A stretch of 57,204 bases of DNA from Discostella pseudostelligera (taxonomy: Eukaryota > Bacillariophyta > Thalassiosirophyceae > Thalassiosirales > Thalassiosiraceae). Below are positions 34,305-46,582 of the stretch, in pieces. Within the stretch, counting starts at the first letter, position 1. The number at the start of each line of letters is the position of its first letter. The position numbers and the translations under genes are program-made. The notes under the pieces are model-generated. The model saw only the letters and a program-made list of their open reading frames with translations, made no database searches and was not told the DNA's origin. The DNA lies in the NCBI GenBank assembly GCA_036940085.1, contig JALLBK010000457.1, positions 1-57,204 of the forward strand. Reading direction: 5' to 3'.

Positions 34305-37300
34305 CTATTTACCTGCAATATCAAGTCGATTTGTCGTGTCGAGTTTCCACAATGCACGAGCACGAGGCGCTGCTGGTTCGTACGCGGAAGTCTTCATCGG
34401 TGCGGCACAACCGATGGAGTCAAATAACCAGTTGAACGCAACGCAATGCAACGACGCCGAGCTGTTTCCAACCAACAGCTTCTCGACCTGTTTGAAAAGG
34501 GCATCCGATATTCCACTTGACTCGTCCATTGGAGAGTCGTCGCATAGGAACACAATTGGACCGAGTCCAGTCTTACCTTCGGACATATCTGTTAATAGTC
34601 GGCTTGCCGTTGATAGTGAACTAAGAACATTTGCTCCTGCTTGCTTCAGCAACACCGTAAGATCTTTCATCATTCCCGATTCGGCGGATCTGCCACACAA
34701 CAATACGGATGTTCCACTCAAGACGTGATTGGCATATGACAACTCAATCTCTTGGAATGCAGCAGCATACTTGGCCACGCCGAACTGTTCGGTGGGACTT
34801 TCCAAGCAGGACGTCTCTTCCGTTGCATTTGATTGCTTTCGAGGAAGACTACGGATGCACATGGTTCCAGTGGGAGCAACGAGATGCCCTTCCTTCAAAC
34901 AAGCTTCCATCCATGCTGGAGTGAGAATTGGAACACCAATTAATGCAGAACGCATCACCTTCAAGGTTCTAGATGAGGACACCACATCGATTGGCTCGCA
35001 TGATTTGTTGCTGGACAAAGATGCTGATGTAAGACATATTTGAGTTTTGTTTGGGTTGAAGTCCTTCATTAATTTGAGGACCACTGTGCATGAGATAGAG
35101 AAACATTGGTTAGACTGGCTGGCAAGGTAACGTAAGTTAGACTTCGACACTGAGTAGAATCATACTCACCAGATTTCCCTTTCAAAAACTGGCGAAATGA
35201 GTCTAACAACTCTAAATCTTTATCAGATAGACTAGACGTCACAGCATGCAAAGTCATAGGAGAATCCGATGCTGATTGTTTTTTGAATGGCGACAGTAGA
35301 GCGGAATACCTCGAATCAGCACGGGTGACTATCTCTTCATTCGACAATGCGCTTATCACCTCTCTCAAACTTTTATCAGTGGTTGGTCTATCATCCTTGC
35401 ACGATGATATGGCATTGTCGATCGCATCAGTGACGATCTTTCGCTTCTTCATAGGACGCAATTTTGGTACAGTGTTTGACTGCGACAAAACTCGCTTCAT
35501 GTTCTTCATTGCTTGCTTAATGGGAGCACTACCCGTTTGCTGTTGCTTGCGCTGCACCTTTGCCTTTCCCTTCGCCTTCGGCAAAATTCCAGCCCACTTT
35601 AAGACTTCTTCTGGAATGTGCTTCAATTCTTCGTCACAGTAAATGGGAAAAGAAGGCGCATTAGGGAGATTTGCATTTGATTCCGCCTTCACGATTGCTC
35701 TTCGATGTCTAGATTTCTTCTGATGGGATTTGCAACCTTCTGTCATCATCGAGCCGTCGGGGCACTCCTTATTTGGTGACGACTCATTGAATGTAACAAA
35801 GCTTTCGTCTACTCCTTTTTCCTTCCCGCCCAGGACATAGGCGACATCAAACTTGGTAGAATCACCATTGTCAGAAGATGGATGGACCATCGTCACACGC
35901 GCCACACCACCTGGCCTGTTAATACCGGGCCAGGTCCGTGCCTGCACAAATACGATCGATCCCACGGTAATATTCTCAATGGCATGCGAATTTGCTTCGG
36001 TAACGTCAGCATCCGTATCTTTAACTTCTGCAGATGCGGCAGCAAGAGGCGAAATATTATCAGGACGTTCTGAGTTGTGATCGTCGTCGAAGTGGGTGGC
36101 AAGGAATGACAATCCATGATATGATTTCTGTTCACTGCGCGGTTTACGAACTGTGTTACCGTCATGTAGGACAAGTGGGCTGCACCTCGCGGTAGCTACA
36201 GTTCCAATTGATTCACGAGTTTCCTCCAGGAATTCAGAGCTACTCTCCACATTACAAAAGTTGCTTCCCCGTAGGCTACTATCCAATTGAGCATCCAAAG
36301 CTTCCAGTCGATGTGCTTTCTTAACAGTATTTCCGTCGTTGATAACCGTGAGGATATGACATGATGATGATGGTAGATCTTCTCTTGCCGTAGAATCATG
36401 TGAGTCCTCACGCGAGCTGAAAAATTCATCTTCGCCGATTGTCGACTCCTCATCTTGTATTGCTTCACTGGATTCGATTCGTCCAAAGTTTAGAGTGTTG
36501 TCAATGCTTTCAGATCCGATATTTGCTTGCTCGATGGTACTCGAGACAGCAGCAGCAGCGGCAATTTCTTCCGCAGCTGAATCGTTCACAGCTTCGTTTC
36601 GTGACATAGATGCAACCTTTAATTCTGCCACGACGTGGTCCATTTCGCTGGTGTTTTTGCTTGCCTCGGTCTTACCCACAAATACAGTCTTGACAGCATT
36701 TACCATTTGCTTCATCCCGCGTACACCTCTTGCCACTCTGCTCAATACCTGTTCGTCCGCACGCACCACAGCCTCTTGCTCCTTGGCCATCTGTTGATAT
36801 CGATGCACCTTCATCTTCTCCTTGAAGCTAATTGGCCGAGAATTCTGCGATTGGTGAATGATTTCCGTCTGCTCAATGAAGGCACCATGGACAGCCTTGG
36901 CCACCTGCAGATGCTGCTCTTTCGACCCTGTATCCTCATCTTCATCCAGTCGACCACTAACAACATCCTCGTCCGGAAGCAACTGTGTCATGAGGACATT
37001 TTCGGTATACTTTACTGGTGCAAATGAGAAACTCCGTCCCATCAATTTATACGCCCTAGCCAACTCATCCAGATGCGGAGCCGCCTCACCAGAACGTTTG
37101 CCAGGATTTGCCGTCTTGCAAACAGGGCATTCCGCCTTGGGTTTACGCGGCGGGGATGCAGGTTTGCCTTTCTTCTTCTCCGCCCGCTTCACCGATGGTG
37201 GATTGTAGTAGTCTTTGAGACATGCCTTACAAAATGCGTGGACGCAGGGTAGTATGATTGCGTGCTTGAGCGTGCTCTGACAGATGGGACAGAGAAGTGC

Positions 37301-39241
37301 CTTACCCATCTCGTCGAATTCGTGTCGTACGGCACATATCATTTCGTTAATGGACGACTTCGTTGCTGTAGATGATTGTGCTGCAGTCATAGCAGTTTCA
37401 TGGATTTGAATCGGTTGTGAAAACAATGGCTCGGATTGGTTCTCTTCCGTTGTGCTAGATAGTTCACCCTGTACTCCTGCATATTCCTTCCCGTTGTCAT
37501 GCACATCCTGTAATTCAGGTTCTTCCATGCACGTCGCCAATGCTAGCAGTCGTCCCTTCCTCTCTTCCGCAGCCCTACTATTGTCAAAGTATGAATCTAC
37601 TTCTCCTGTTTCATCATACTCCGCTAAAGCCAATGCTGTCGGTCCTTGTTTGCGCTTCGCCCCTCGTTGCTTTTTATCAGCTTCACCTTCATCTTCTCCT
37701 CCTTCGTCGTCCAATTTGGAAGATTCTTCATATTCTGCAGCCAATGCCAAAGCAGTTGCCTCGCCTCTACCTTTCCGAATCCTTTCACTGGCGACGGTAG
37801 CAGCATTTGATGACGGTGGCGGCGGTTTTGTTCCTGGTAGTGCATGGTCTTCGTTTCTAGTCTTCCAGGTCGGAGTGAATTTATTCTGTGCCCGACGCCC
37901 CTCTTGAACTTCATCATCTTCTTCATTATATTCTCCGAGCACAGCCTTCTCATAATCGCAAACTAAACCACCCTTCACATGAGGAAGCGGATCCTTCCTA
38001 CCAATGGACTTAGCTTCTTCATCGTCCATCCTTGTTTCTTCCTCCTCGTCTTCATTGTTGTTGTTATCCGTGCTAGTTCCAAAATCCAAAGGTGATGGCT
38101 TGCCCATCTTCAAGTATTCATTAGAATGAGCACCTTCCACAACTTCCGTCTCTTTCTCCTCCTCTCCCTCTTCGTTGTCCTCCTCTTCATCATGATCCCG
38201 ATCGTCGTTACTCCTCCCCACCCCCCACGCAGGCTGACTTGGCGGACAGGTCAATGGACTAAATTCCTCCTCTACTTCCATATTATCGTCATAATCGACG
38301 CCTTCTTCACTCTTGGCATTACCCGTATCACCATGACCACCTCCAACAATGATCATTTCAGAGATGGGCAATGAAGTCCTAGTTGTTGATGCCGATGGAT
38401 GCATTGCAGTAGTAGATGCACCATAATTAATCTTCGATGGTGCAAGATGGTAGTTGCCGCCTTCTCCTCCTTCTCCTCCTACATCTCTATTGCGGGCAGC
38501 TTCATCCTTTTTGTTGATATTTTTGTCAGAAGAATCCAGCTGCTGCATCCTGGGTGATTTATGCGCATCCGATCGTTCCTTCGATTGGCGTATCTTTTCA
38601 TCTAGAATGAATTGCAGTGGTCGTTTCTTCCTGCTCAATCTCGGCTTGATTTCGGGTTGTTTTTGATTATTATCATCGTTGCTGTCATTGTTGAGGTTGA
38701 TAGACTTCCCGTAGGAAGATGACTCTGCTGGTGATGCTTTTGCTACTGGGTGCACCGTTGCTGCTGCTGCTGCTGCTGTTTGCGGTGGTACAGCTTTTGC
38801 AGCTGCTGCGGCAGTGGCAGCTTTGGGATCACGAGCATAGTAGCATTTATTGTAAGTTCGATACATGCTTGACACTTTGGTATTACTCTCTGCTGCTCCC
38901 CTGTCTGCTGAATGTCCTGCGGCGGCGGCGGCGCCATTACCCCTCGACGGCTGCTGGTGCCACATCATGGACGGAGATGCAAATGGTAGACTGCTGCTAG
39001 TATTCGAACGACGAGCATGCAGTGTGGCCGCATAGCTTTTGTTGCAAATATTGGTAGTGGTGTTTTGCCGCAATGGTGGCGATGGTGATGGCAGGGACGA
39101 TGGACGAATAGGAATAGTAGCGGCGGCGTCGTCGTCCGGAATGGGCGTCGGCGACGAAGCAAGAAGATCAGTGGACAATTCGGCCTCGGAACAAGACGAT
39201 GATTCCCCTACTGGAGAATCATGGGCATGAGGGGCTTCCAT
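34305..39241 (-). CDS. BRCA1-like RING-BRCT protein
   Basis: Exons 39241-35170 and 35083-34305 (4851 nt) encode 1616 residues. The first ~620 residues are low complexity and acidic. A C3HC4 RING follows near residues 645-725 (CPICQ ... CVHAFCKACL ... CPVCK), with a basic insert before the last CPVC pair. Around 1080-1145 a compact segment (ITVGSIVFVQARTWPG ... GVARVTMVHP) looks like a Tudor/PWWP-type chromatin reader. The last ~240 residues contain two BRCT repeats, marked by TPAWMEACLKEG and HCVAFNWLFDSIG. BRCA1 ubiquitinates histone H2A with BARD1 and promotes homologous recombination; plants have BRCA1 and BARD1 homologues. The RING is central rather than N-terminal because of the long disordered extension. 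BARD1 or another RING-BRCT protein is the alternative. Confidence 0.75.
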
Positions 39242-39815
39242 TTTATTGATATTGTTGGCTATTGACTCTTTGGTTGTCCTATCGTTGGATCATGGTGACT
39301 CTGTAGCTGTAGCTGTCTGTAGCAGGGCCACAAGAGAAGATGTGGATCTTTGTAGTTGGTTGTTGAGGTGGTGGATTTTGCTCTTCTCTGCAATTTAAAT
39401 TTCTTTTGGTGAAACTTTGAAGCACTCATCAAACAATAGATCTTGTCGACAACACTCTAGAGAGTGCGATAAAAATCTGAGGGTAAGAGCTAGGAGTGCG
39501 AATAAATTGTTTTGCAATTTGTATTCAGTGCGCCATCCTCAATGTCGAGTCTCCCGCCAAATATCTGCCACGTGTAATGTGTATTGGCGAAATTCTGGCG
39601 GGAAGAAAGTGGCACAATTTTGGCGGGAAATTGATATTCCACGTGGCAGCATGAAGTCGCCGACGACTGACCGCCGTCCGACCGCCGACACCGAACGCCG
39701 AACCCAAGGTGCACATCGTAGGTAGGTAGGATCCATTGGCCTGTCATCCTCCATCCTCCCTCCCTCTCCAAATCCAAAAGGTAGCCGGGTGCAACTGCAG
39801 CAAAATCTTATCGCG
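39242..39815. promoter_or_regulatory. Divergent BRCA1-like/bL25m promoter with paired E2F-like and CACGTG boxes
   Basis: Within 100 bp lie TCCCGCCAA (39552-39560), CCACGTGT (39568-39575), TGGCGGGAAG (39596-39605), TTTTGGCGGGAAA (39618-39630) and CCACGTGG (39639-39646). The outer elements face each other, giving an approximate mirror arrangement centred near 39600. TTTTGGCGGGAAA is a near-perfect E2F consensus, fitting the known E2F control of BRCA1 genes in animals and plants. Confidence 0.6.
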
Positions 39816-41072
39816 ATGTCTCCGTTATGTCGACTTCAGCTCCTGCGCCGCACATCCCGCGCCGTCGGCGTCGCTGCGCCAAGCCATCGTCTCGCACCAT
39901 CCGCTGATTCGATGACGGCGGTTGAGGTTATACAGCGGCGATTGCGTCATCGCGCCCTCTCCACTGCTGGTGTCAGCATCATCACTGCCACCCCTCCCCG
40001 CTACGCCCAACCAGATCGCTATGTGATGGGCGTAACGCACGAACAGCTGGCCTCCAACCAAGCCATGCGAGAATGGTACGCGGCCAATGTTCCAGATTGG
40101 GAGAGTGACCCTGACAAATTCATCATTGGCGAGAATGTAGCTATTGACACCAAAATGGAAGAAGAAGCGGACAACGGTGTTGAGGAGTCCAATCCCAGTG
40201 CCATAATCCTACCCGAACATCTCACCAAACGCAACATCCGTCCATTAGTCGCCTACCTTCGTGACCCCTCCGGTCGAGAATCTGGATCACGCAATTCACG
40301 GAAACTGCGCCTCCCCTCCATCAACGACCCCTACTTCCCTCTCATTCCAGGAATATTGCATGGCTCCAATCCTACCCAAAATATTCTATCCACCGACCCA
40401 TCTTCCAAAATAGTAATCAAAACACCCTGGTTTGAAATCCAACGTGAATTAGATCGTTTCCATTATGGCATCACCGGTTCCTTTCTCAATCGAGTCTATG
40501 CACTCACAGTCTTCCCACATGACGAGGCACATTTGGATCATCATCGGAAATATCGCAATCTCAAAGATCGTACCATTTACAAAGTCGATGATGAGAAGCA
40601 TGAAATTATTGCCATTCCACCGCCACCACCTTCGATTCCACCTCCTCGGACACCTGTGCCAGGTATGGAGAATATACTGGTAATACCGGCGGACTTGCAA
40701 ATGCATCCTATTGGACACACCTCCTACTGTCTCAATTTCATCCGCTATCACCCTAACAAACCCATTAAAATTCCAATTAAAGTAACCAATGAAGAAGATT
40801 CACCAGCCATGAAACGCGGAGGTTTCATCTCCATGGTCAATCGTTTCGTGGAAGTATTAGTGGATGAAGATGCACCCATACCGGAACGTATATCGCTAGA
40901 TGCATCGGGATTGCGACAGAAGGATGTTGTGCGACGGGATAGGTTGGTATTGCCAGAGGGTGTGCGGGTACATCCAAGAGTGAGTGAGGATTATTTGATT
41001 GGGACGGTGTTTGGTGCCAAGGGTGGTGGGGGTGGGGATGACAAGACTGAAGGAGCTGATAAGAAGAAGTAG
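39816..41072 (+). CDS. Mitochondrial (organellar) ribosomal protein bL25
   Basis: The single exon gives 418 residues. The first ~60 are Arg/Ala/Ser-rich with almost no acids, as in an organellar targeting peptide. The C-terminal domain (~280-400) matches the long L25/TL5/CTC family: ENILVIPADLQMHP, FIRYHPNKPIKIPI, DSPAMKRGGFISMVNRFVEV, then LDRLVLPEGV-like RRDRLVLPEGVRVHP and LIGTVFGAKG. bL25 binds 5S rRNA in the large subunit. The ATG at 39816 was preferred to an in-frame GTG at 39789. The tail GGGGGDDKTEGADKKK is low complexity. Mitochondrial rather than plastid location is inferred from family distribution. Confidence 0.8.
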   Translation: MSPLCRLQLLRRTSRAVGVAAPSHRLAPSADSMTAVEVIQRRLRHRALSTAGVSIITATPPRYAQPDRYVMGVTHEQLASNQAMREWYAANVPDWESDPDKFIIGENVAIDTKMEEEADNGVEESNPSAIILPEHLTKRNIRPLVAYLRDPSGRESGSRNSRKLRLPSINDPYFPLIPGILHGSNPTQNILSTDPSSKIVIKTPWFEIQRELDRFHYGITGSFLNRVYALTVFPHDEAHLDHHRKYRNLKDRTIYKVDDEKHEIIAIPPPPPSIPPPRTPVPGMENILVIPADLQMHPIGHTSYCLNFIRYHPNKPIKIPIKVTNEEDSPAMKRGGFISMVNRFVEVLVDEDAPIPERISLDASGLRQKDVVRRDRLVLPEGVRVHPRVSEDYLIGTVFGAKGGGGGDDKTEGADKKK

Positions 41073-41321
41073 TAGTGAAATGAACGAAAGGTTGGAGGGG
41101 GGGGGAAATGGAAGTGAGAGGAATGCTGCTGATTTGGATGTGTTGGTGGGAGATTGACGGTGTGTTGCTTCGATGGGGTGGGAGAATCACAAGAAATGGA
41201 GCAGTTCGAGAATTGACCCAACTTGACCAGTTGGTAATGTTCCTTGAAAGCTCTTGAAAGTCTATGACTATGAATGCAAGAATGCGGATAGCGAACATAA
41301 TAAAGCACCATTTTATAATTC

Positions 41322-44300
41322 TTAAGTACGAGGACGTTGCTCCTCCTCCCATTGCTGCAATGACGTCGCAACCGCAACGGTGTCCTTATGATTCTTTCCA
41401 TATAAATCATTGTACATATTGTAGGCCTCGCGGAGATGGACAATTGCATGTTTGTTATCGTCCCGGTCCCCACTCTGTCGATAGATGGTAGCGCACTTGA
41501 TATGTGCCTTGGCCTTTTCGAGTCGAGATGCCATGGGACTTTCTGTATTATCCACTTCTTTGAATAATGACGCGTAGGTTTCTAATGCACCATTCTTATC
41601 ACCCAGTTTGAGTTTCAGTGAGCCGATACGTCCAAGAGCCGACACGAGGTGTCGCATGTGAGAGGAGTTCTTGTTCTTGCCCGCCTCATCTCCTGCCAGT
41701 TCCAGCTCCTGTTTGTATTGTCGTAATCCATGCACTCCGATTGTGTAAGCGTTGATTGCATCTTCGATATCTCCCTTCTTAGACTTGATCGATGCGATAT
41801 TCAAGTTGATTAACGCCATATCAAATCCACATTTCGCAGCCGATTCGCCATGGTTTAGCCATGACATGGACGGTGGAAGGCCCTCGAGCGCTCGTTTATA
41901 TGTTGCAGTGGCCTGTTCGTATCTGGCCAGCGCATCGTCCATCCTGCCATTTTTCGCTAGTATGACCGCGTAATCATTAATTGTCTTCGCTGTCACGACG
42001 CTAAACTCGCCATGGACACTCTTCTTCCGACTAATCACATTTTCATACAAGGCAGTGGCTGCTTGGAAATCCCCGCTTGTAACAAATAGATTGGCCATAC
42101 CTTGCAAATTGGCAATAGAGTCGAAATGATGTGATGCATTGCAGTCTTCATATGTTGACGATGCTTCGCCAAATCGTATCAAGGCTGCACGCGTCTCGTT
42201 AATTTTCACAAGTGATTTGGCCACCGCATTCACTGCCCGAGCAACATCAATATGGCCCTGTCCGAGTAGTTCACGGTACAAACTTGCTGCCTCATCCAGT
42301 CTTTGGGATGCATCCCGCGGTTGTTTTGCCTTAATGAGACCTTCGCCCATAGTCGACAGACAAATTGCTACATTGACACTCTTTGTAGGATCCTGAGACT
42401 GTCGTATAACCTCGTCGATTATACATGCCGAACCTTCCTGAATTGCATCCACAATATTGAGACTTAGGTCCACCAATCCCGAATCCTTATAATGAGCATG
42501 GACTCTACGCAATTCAATAAGATCGGACACATGTCGCCTAGTTGCTTCGATGGGACCAAGAGCGACAACACGTCGAGTGCAAAACTCGTTATCCACGAGG
42601 ACCTCCGCGGCCTTTTCAATCATCCTTGCGCGAATAAGATGAAGTGGCATATTCTCAGCAATATATTCCTCAATGTTCCATCGTTCGTAGAGAGAATTTT
42701 GAATCGGTTTGAGCATGTCTGCAACTTTTCCGGTTATCATCATTACCATGCACTCATCATATGGGAAGAAGCGCCCAGAAGTCACAGGAACAACGTCCGC
42801 TTTTGATATAAATGAATTGAACTCATCGTAGACTGGAGCAAATGCCTCTGTTTTCCGCTTTGCCATATCTTCCGCAATAGCCTTGATCTGTGGACGGCGA
42901 GGAATGAATACGAATGTCAGGATCGGATATGAACAGAGACTTCAAACAGCAGATATCATGAACACTCACAGATTCGTGCATCGAGTAACACTTATGGTTC
43001 GAACCATTCGTATTCGCCAAATCATTATCTGATGCATTTCCCAGCCGATTCATTGTGGAGGATTTGCTCAATCCATGCCCCGCACGTTGGACAAGGTTCA
43101 TCGTCTCAAGCGTATCTAATATCAATGTTGCATTGTCCATGTAATCGCTTAGTTCCTCTTCATTGATAGACGATGGTAAACACCCACCTTCCATGCTGGA
43201 CACCACCGCAAACAGTCGTATCACCACTGCACGTGAAATGCCTTTCCCGACCTTTAATGAGTCAGTATCATGAAACACCATGGCAAAGGCGACGAAGCAT
43301 TCCCGAAGTACATTCCGAAAATCAACATTGGTTACGGTGGCGAAGCTAAGATCGACCAATCTCTGAACTGAATTCGCAAAGCTACGTATCCGTGATGCCT
43401 CCTCCAGACTAGTTCGGCATTGCTCCACCAACAATTTCCATGCGGGAGAGCTCAGTGTCCAATTACGATTGCGTGAACGGAGCATCCCGCCCGCGATACG
43501 CAGTGCCAGTGGGGAGTTGCCGCACCCTTTAACAATGATCCGAGCTTGGGAAAATACCGGAGAAACTTTTGGCAATCCATTCGGACGTCGCCCAGCTGCC
43601 GTTAGTAATAACTTTACCGCCTCATGTTCCGAAAATATTCGCACGAACACCTCGTGGGTTATACCTGGTCCGACCAATCCTGGAGTGCGGGTAGTAATTA
43701 ACACCCGATGGGACGTATCCTCGTAATTATGATCGTCTCCGCTATTGGTGCCGAAAAGGAACCATTTGGCATCTTCCATTTTATAAACGTCATCCAAACA
43801 TATCAATACTCTTCTCGATAGCAGTAGCTTGCCTAAATCTTCCTTGATTCCCTCGAGTTCACCTCCTTGAAACGATCGTCGGGATGTAGCGAGTTTATTT
43901 CGGCCTAGACTACTTGCTCTCTTTTCCAGCGGATCTTTACGTGCGGCTGAATCCTCATTGACGGCATCCTTCTCGTCATCGCTACTACCCCCAGATGAAT
44001 TGGAAGTATTGTCATCATCGTCGTCCTTCCCACCAATGCCATTTTCCTCCTCATCCTCGTCACCAGCCAATAACTGATCATACAATTGTTCATACATCCT
44101 CCGAACTTCCCGTTCACCCAACGGTGTCCTACCTAAATGAATCCATGCAATCCCATCCGAGAAGAATTCACGAACTTCGACCGTTTGTATTGCCGCCACA
44201 GCCAGTGTCGTCTTGCCATTACCCGCCTTGTCAGAATGTCGCGATGTAATGCATGTAATATTGTTAGCAAATGGTGAAACATCATCCGTGTCTTTCGGTC

Positions 44301-46582
44301 CGGTATTACGATCCAACAAACAATTCACCACCTGCTTCATCAAACGATGTCTATGGATATATTCAATCGGTAATTTGGGAACCGCCGAGGGTATTTCTGC
44401 CTTGAGTGTAAAATTCGATTTGATCTCATCCAATACATTCCGACTTTCGGCGGCAGATCCTCCCACAGCCTCTCGGGCACGCATTTGTTCCGATCGCAAT
44501 CCGCGAATAACATCGAGTAATTCATCCTTTGGTTTCATTGGCTTCACCTGTCCCAATCCCGATGGTTCGGCAATGCCAAAGGCTGCACCATCCCCACGAT
44601 TCTTCTTCTTATCTCCATGTAGGTCACTAAAACTTGGAGTGGATACTCGACTATCCCCCCCACTAATCGTTCGTCCGGCATCTAATGCAAATTGCAACTT
44701 GGCCAAATTTTCCGTAGTCATTGGTACTGTATCCGAACTATACCCATCCTCTCCAGCACTATTGTGATCACCACTCCCAATACTCCCCCTTCCACCACCT
44801 TCCCCGTCACGATTATGCCGTCTCATTCTCGGAGTAGGCGTGGCTCGCCTTGCCCTGACCTTCCCCGCAGAGGGTAATAATTCCCTTCCACGTCGTAATA
44901 CCGCACTCACACTCGAACGTGCCGACGATGATGACATACTCGAGACCTCACTCCCCGCCTCACTTACATCATCTCCTTCCACTTTACTATTCCGCCACGA
45001 ACTCGCCGCACTGCTTCCATCTTCCCCAAAATCTTGGGTCACACCCCCCAATGCCTTCTCGACACGTGCATTCCATTGTTGGATCTTGGTTAAATACTTG
45101 GTATCATGTACACCCACCATTCGAAAGAATAGGGTATACTTTCGTTCGCGACGAACTAGCATCGATTCCAATACCTTATTGCATTTTTTAATAACATCGC
45201 GTAAGCCACGGAATGTAGTGTCTTCTTTCAATGCACCCCGAGTAGCCGTATCGATGGCAACTTCGTCGACCACTGCTAGTAAGAAATCGAGATTTCCCAT
45301 GAATTCAAATAGGATGGATTGATGGGACCATTCCGCGTCGGTGAGTTGTGGAAGGTTCATTTTGTTAAGATCCTCGAGAATGACTTCGGCATTATTCTCT
45401 TCATTCTCCTTCTCATTACTATTGTTGCTGCTTCCAGAGCTGGCAGAATCGCCCCCAATGACGGAGGGAATCCCATCGTCCTCCTCCTCCCCCACCCCCT
45501 TTCCACCACTTCCGCCGGTCCCACCACTGCCATTTCTCGGGGGAGGTTTGCGTGGCACATATCCACCAGCATCATACGCATCTTTGATACCCACAGCTAA
45601 TTCATGAAAAGTCTTTAATGCCGTGGGTGCACGTCGTGGTAATTTGGATATAGTGCAGCCGGGTGAACGTTGATCGTAGTAGGCATCGGAACGGCAGGAG
45701 GTGACGGTGATTATTTTTTCCATGGATGCAACGGTCATGCCGTTGTTGTTGTTGTTACTCTTCGATTCAACTTCACTATTCGAGTTGCCATTGGTGTAAT
45801 TAGCATAGGATGATTCCGAATGTCTATTATTGTTGTTATGTGCAGCAGACGCCAAATCCAATGCCAAACTGGTAGTACCACTAGTCCCAGTCGAGCTACG
45901 GGAAGAGCGGGAGGAGCGGGAGAGAGAGCGGAGGGATCGACCTGCCATGGCGAAGAAGCCACCTCCTTCTTTTCCACTGCCGGTGGAAGATTGTGATTCT
46001 CGGGCTCGACCTCGTGTGGGTGTGTCCTGCTGCGCTGAGGGTGTGGATGACACCACAGCTGTTGATGTTGCTGCTGCTGCTGCTGCTGCTGCCGCCGATG
46101 ACGATGATGACGCCGAAGATGATAATGCTACAATTGCTGTTGACGAAGAAGTCGTCGTTGTCACTATCGCACTTTGTGGGATCTTCTTACTCTTCGAACT
46201 GCTGCTGCTAATACTCGCAGAAGCACTTGCCGATGTTGATGTAGAAGATGTGCCCCCGCGATGCTTCGACGAGCCAATAACACTACTNCGCAGAAGCACT
46301 TGCCGATGTTGATGTAGAAGATGTGCCCCCGCGATGCTTCGACGAGCCAATAACACTACTGCTGCCACTGCTGCTGCCCATGCGCTTCTTGCGTCCTTTG
46401 GAGAGAATCATGGAGTCTCCGCTTGCTGCTGCACCTGGTGCAGCGGCTGCTCCCAAACTGCTACTGGCGGAGATGCCAATGACGCTACTACTACTGGCGC
46501 TAACCACACTGGCATTCTCGTCATTTTCGACAGTAGTACTGCTACTGCTGCTTTTGGATTTCGATTTTTTCCCCTTTCCCAT
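41322..46582 (-). CDS. NB-ARC (STAND) ATPase with C-terminal TPR array
   Basis: Exons 46582-42970 and 42887-41322 give 1701 residues once the duplication at 46216-46360 is counted once (5106 nt, in frame). The first ~250 residues are Ser/Ala/Asn-rich. An unidentified helical domain (~330-440) precedes the NB-ARC: P-loop GNGKTTLA (~760), kinase-2 RRVLICLDDVYKM (~900), RVLITTRTPG, GLPL-like GNSPLALRIAGGML (~993) and an MHD-like YSMHES motif at the exon junction (~1180). The second exon encodes a cysteine/histidine-containing linker, then at least eight TPR-like helical pairs (VAICLSTMGEGLIKA, LNHGESAAKCGFDMALINL and similar). This is the architecture of NLR-like signalling ATPases, which oligomerise after ligand binding. 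In plants NB-ARC proteins usually carry LRRs, whereas TPR versions are seen in bacteria and other eukaryotes. The ligand is unknown. Confidence 0.8.
46216..46360. other. Assembly artefact: 72-bp direct duplication around a single N
   Basis: Bases 46216-46287 are repeated exactly at 46289-46360 with an N at 46288. It separates the true start codon (46582) of the NB-ARC gene from the rest of its frame. Confidence 0.9.

Noticed and set aside
37452..39230. Plus-strand frames opposite the BRCA1-like gene
   Set aside because: They are antisense shadows of low-complexity acidic coding sequence with no recognisable domain.
42823..42970. Two separate genes: NB-ARC ending at 42823 and a TPR gene starting MAKRKTEAF at 42866
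   Set aside because: A GTGAGT...CAG intron (42969-42888) joins them in phase 0 and both parts together are a multiple of three; the overlap of the two frames is just read-through of the intron.
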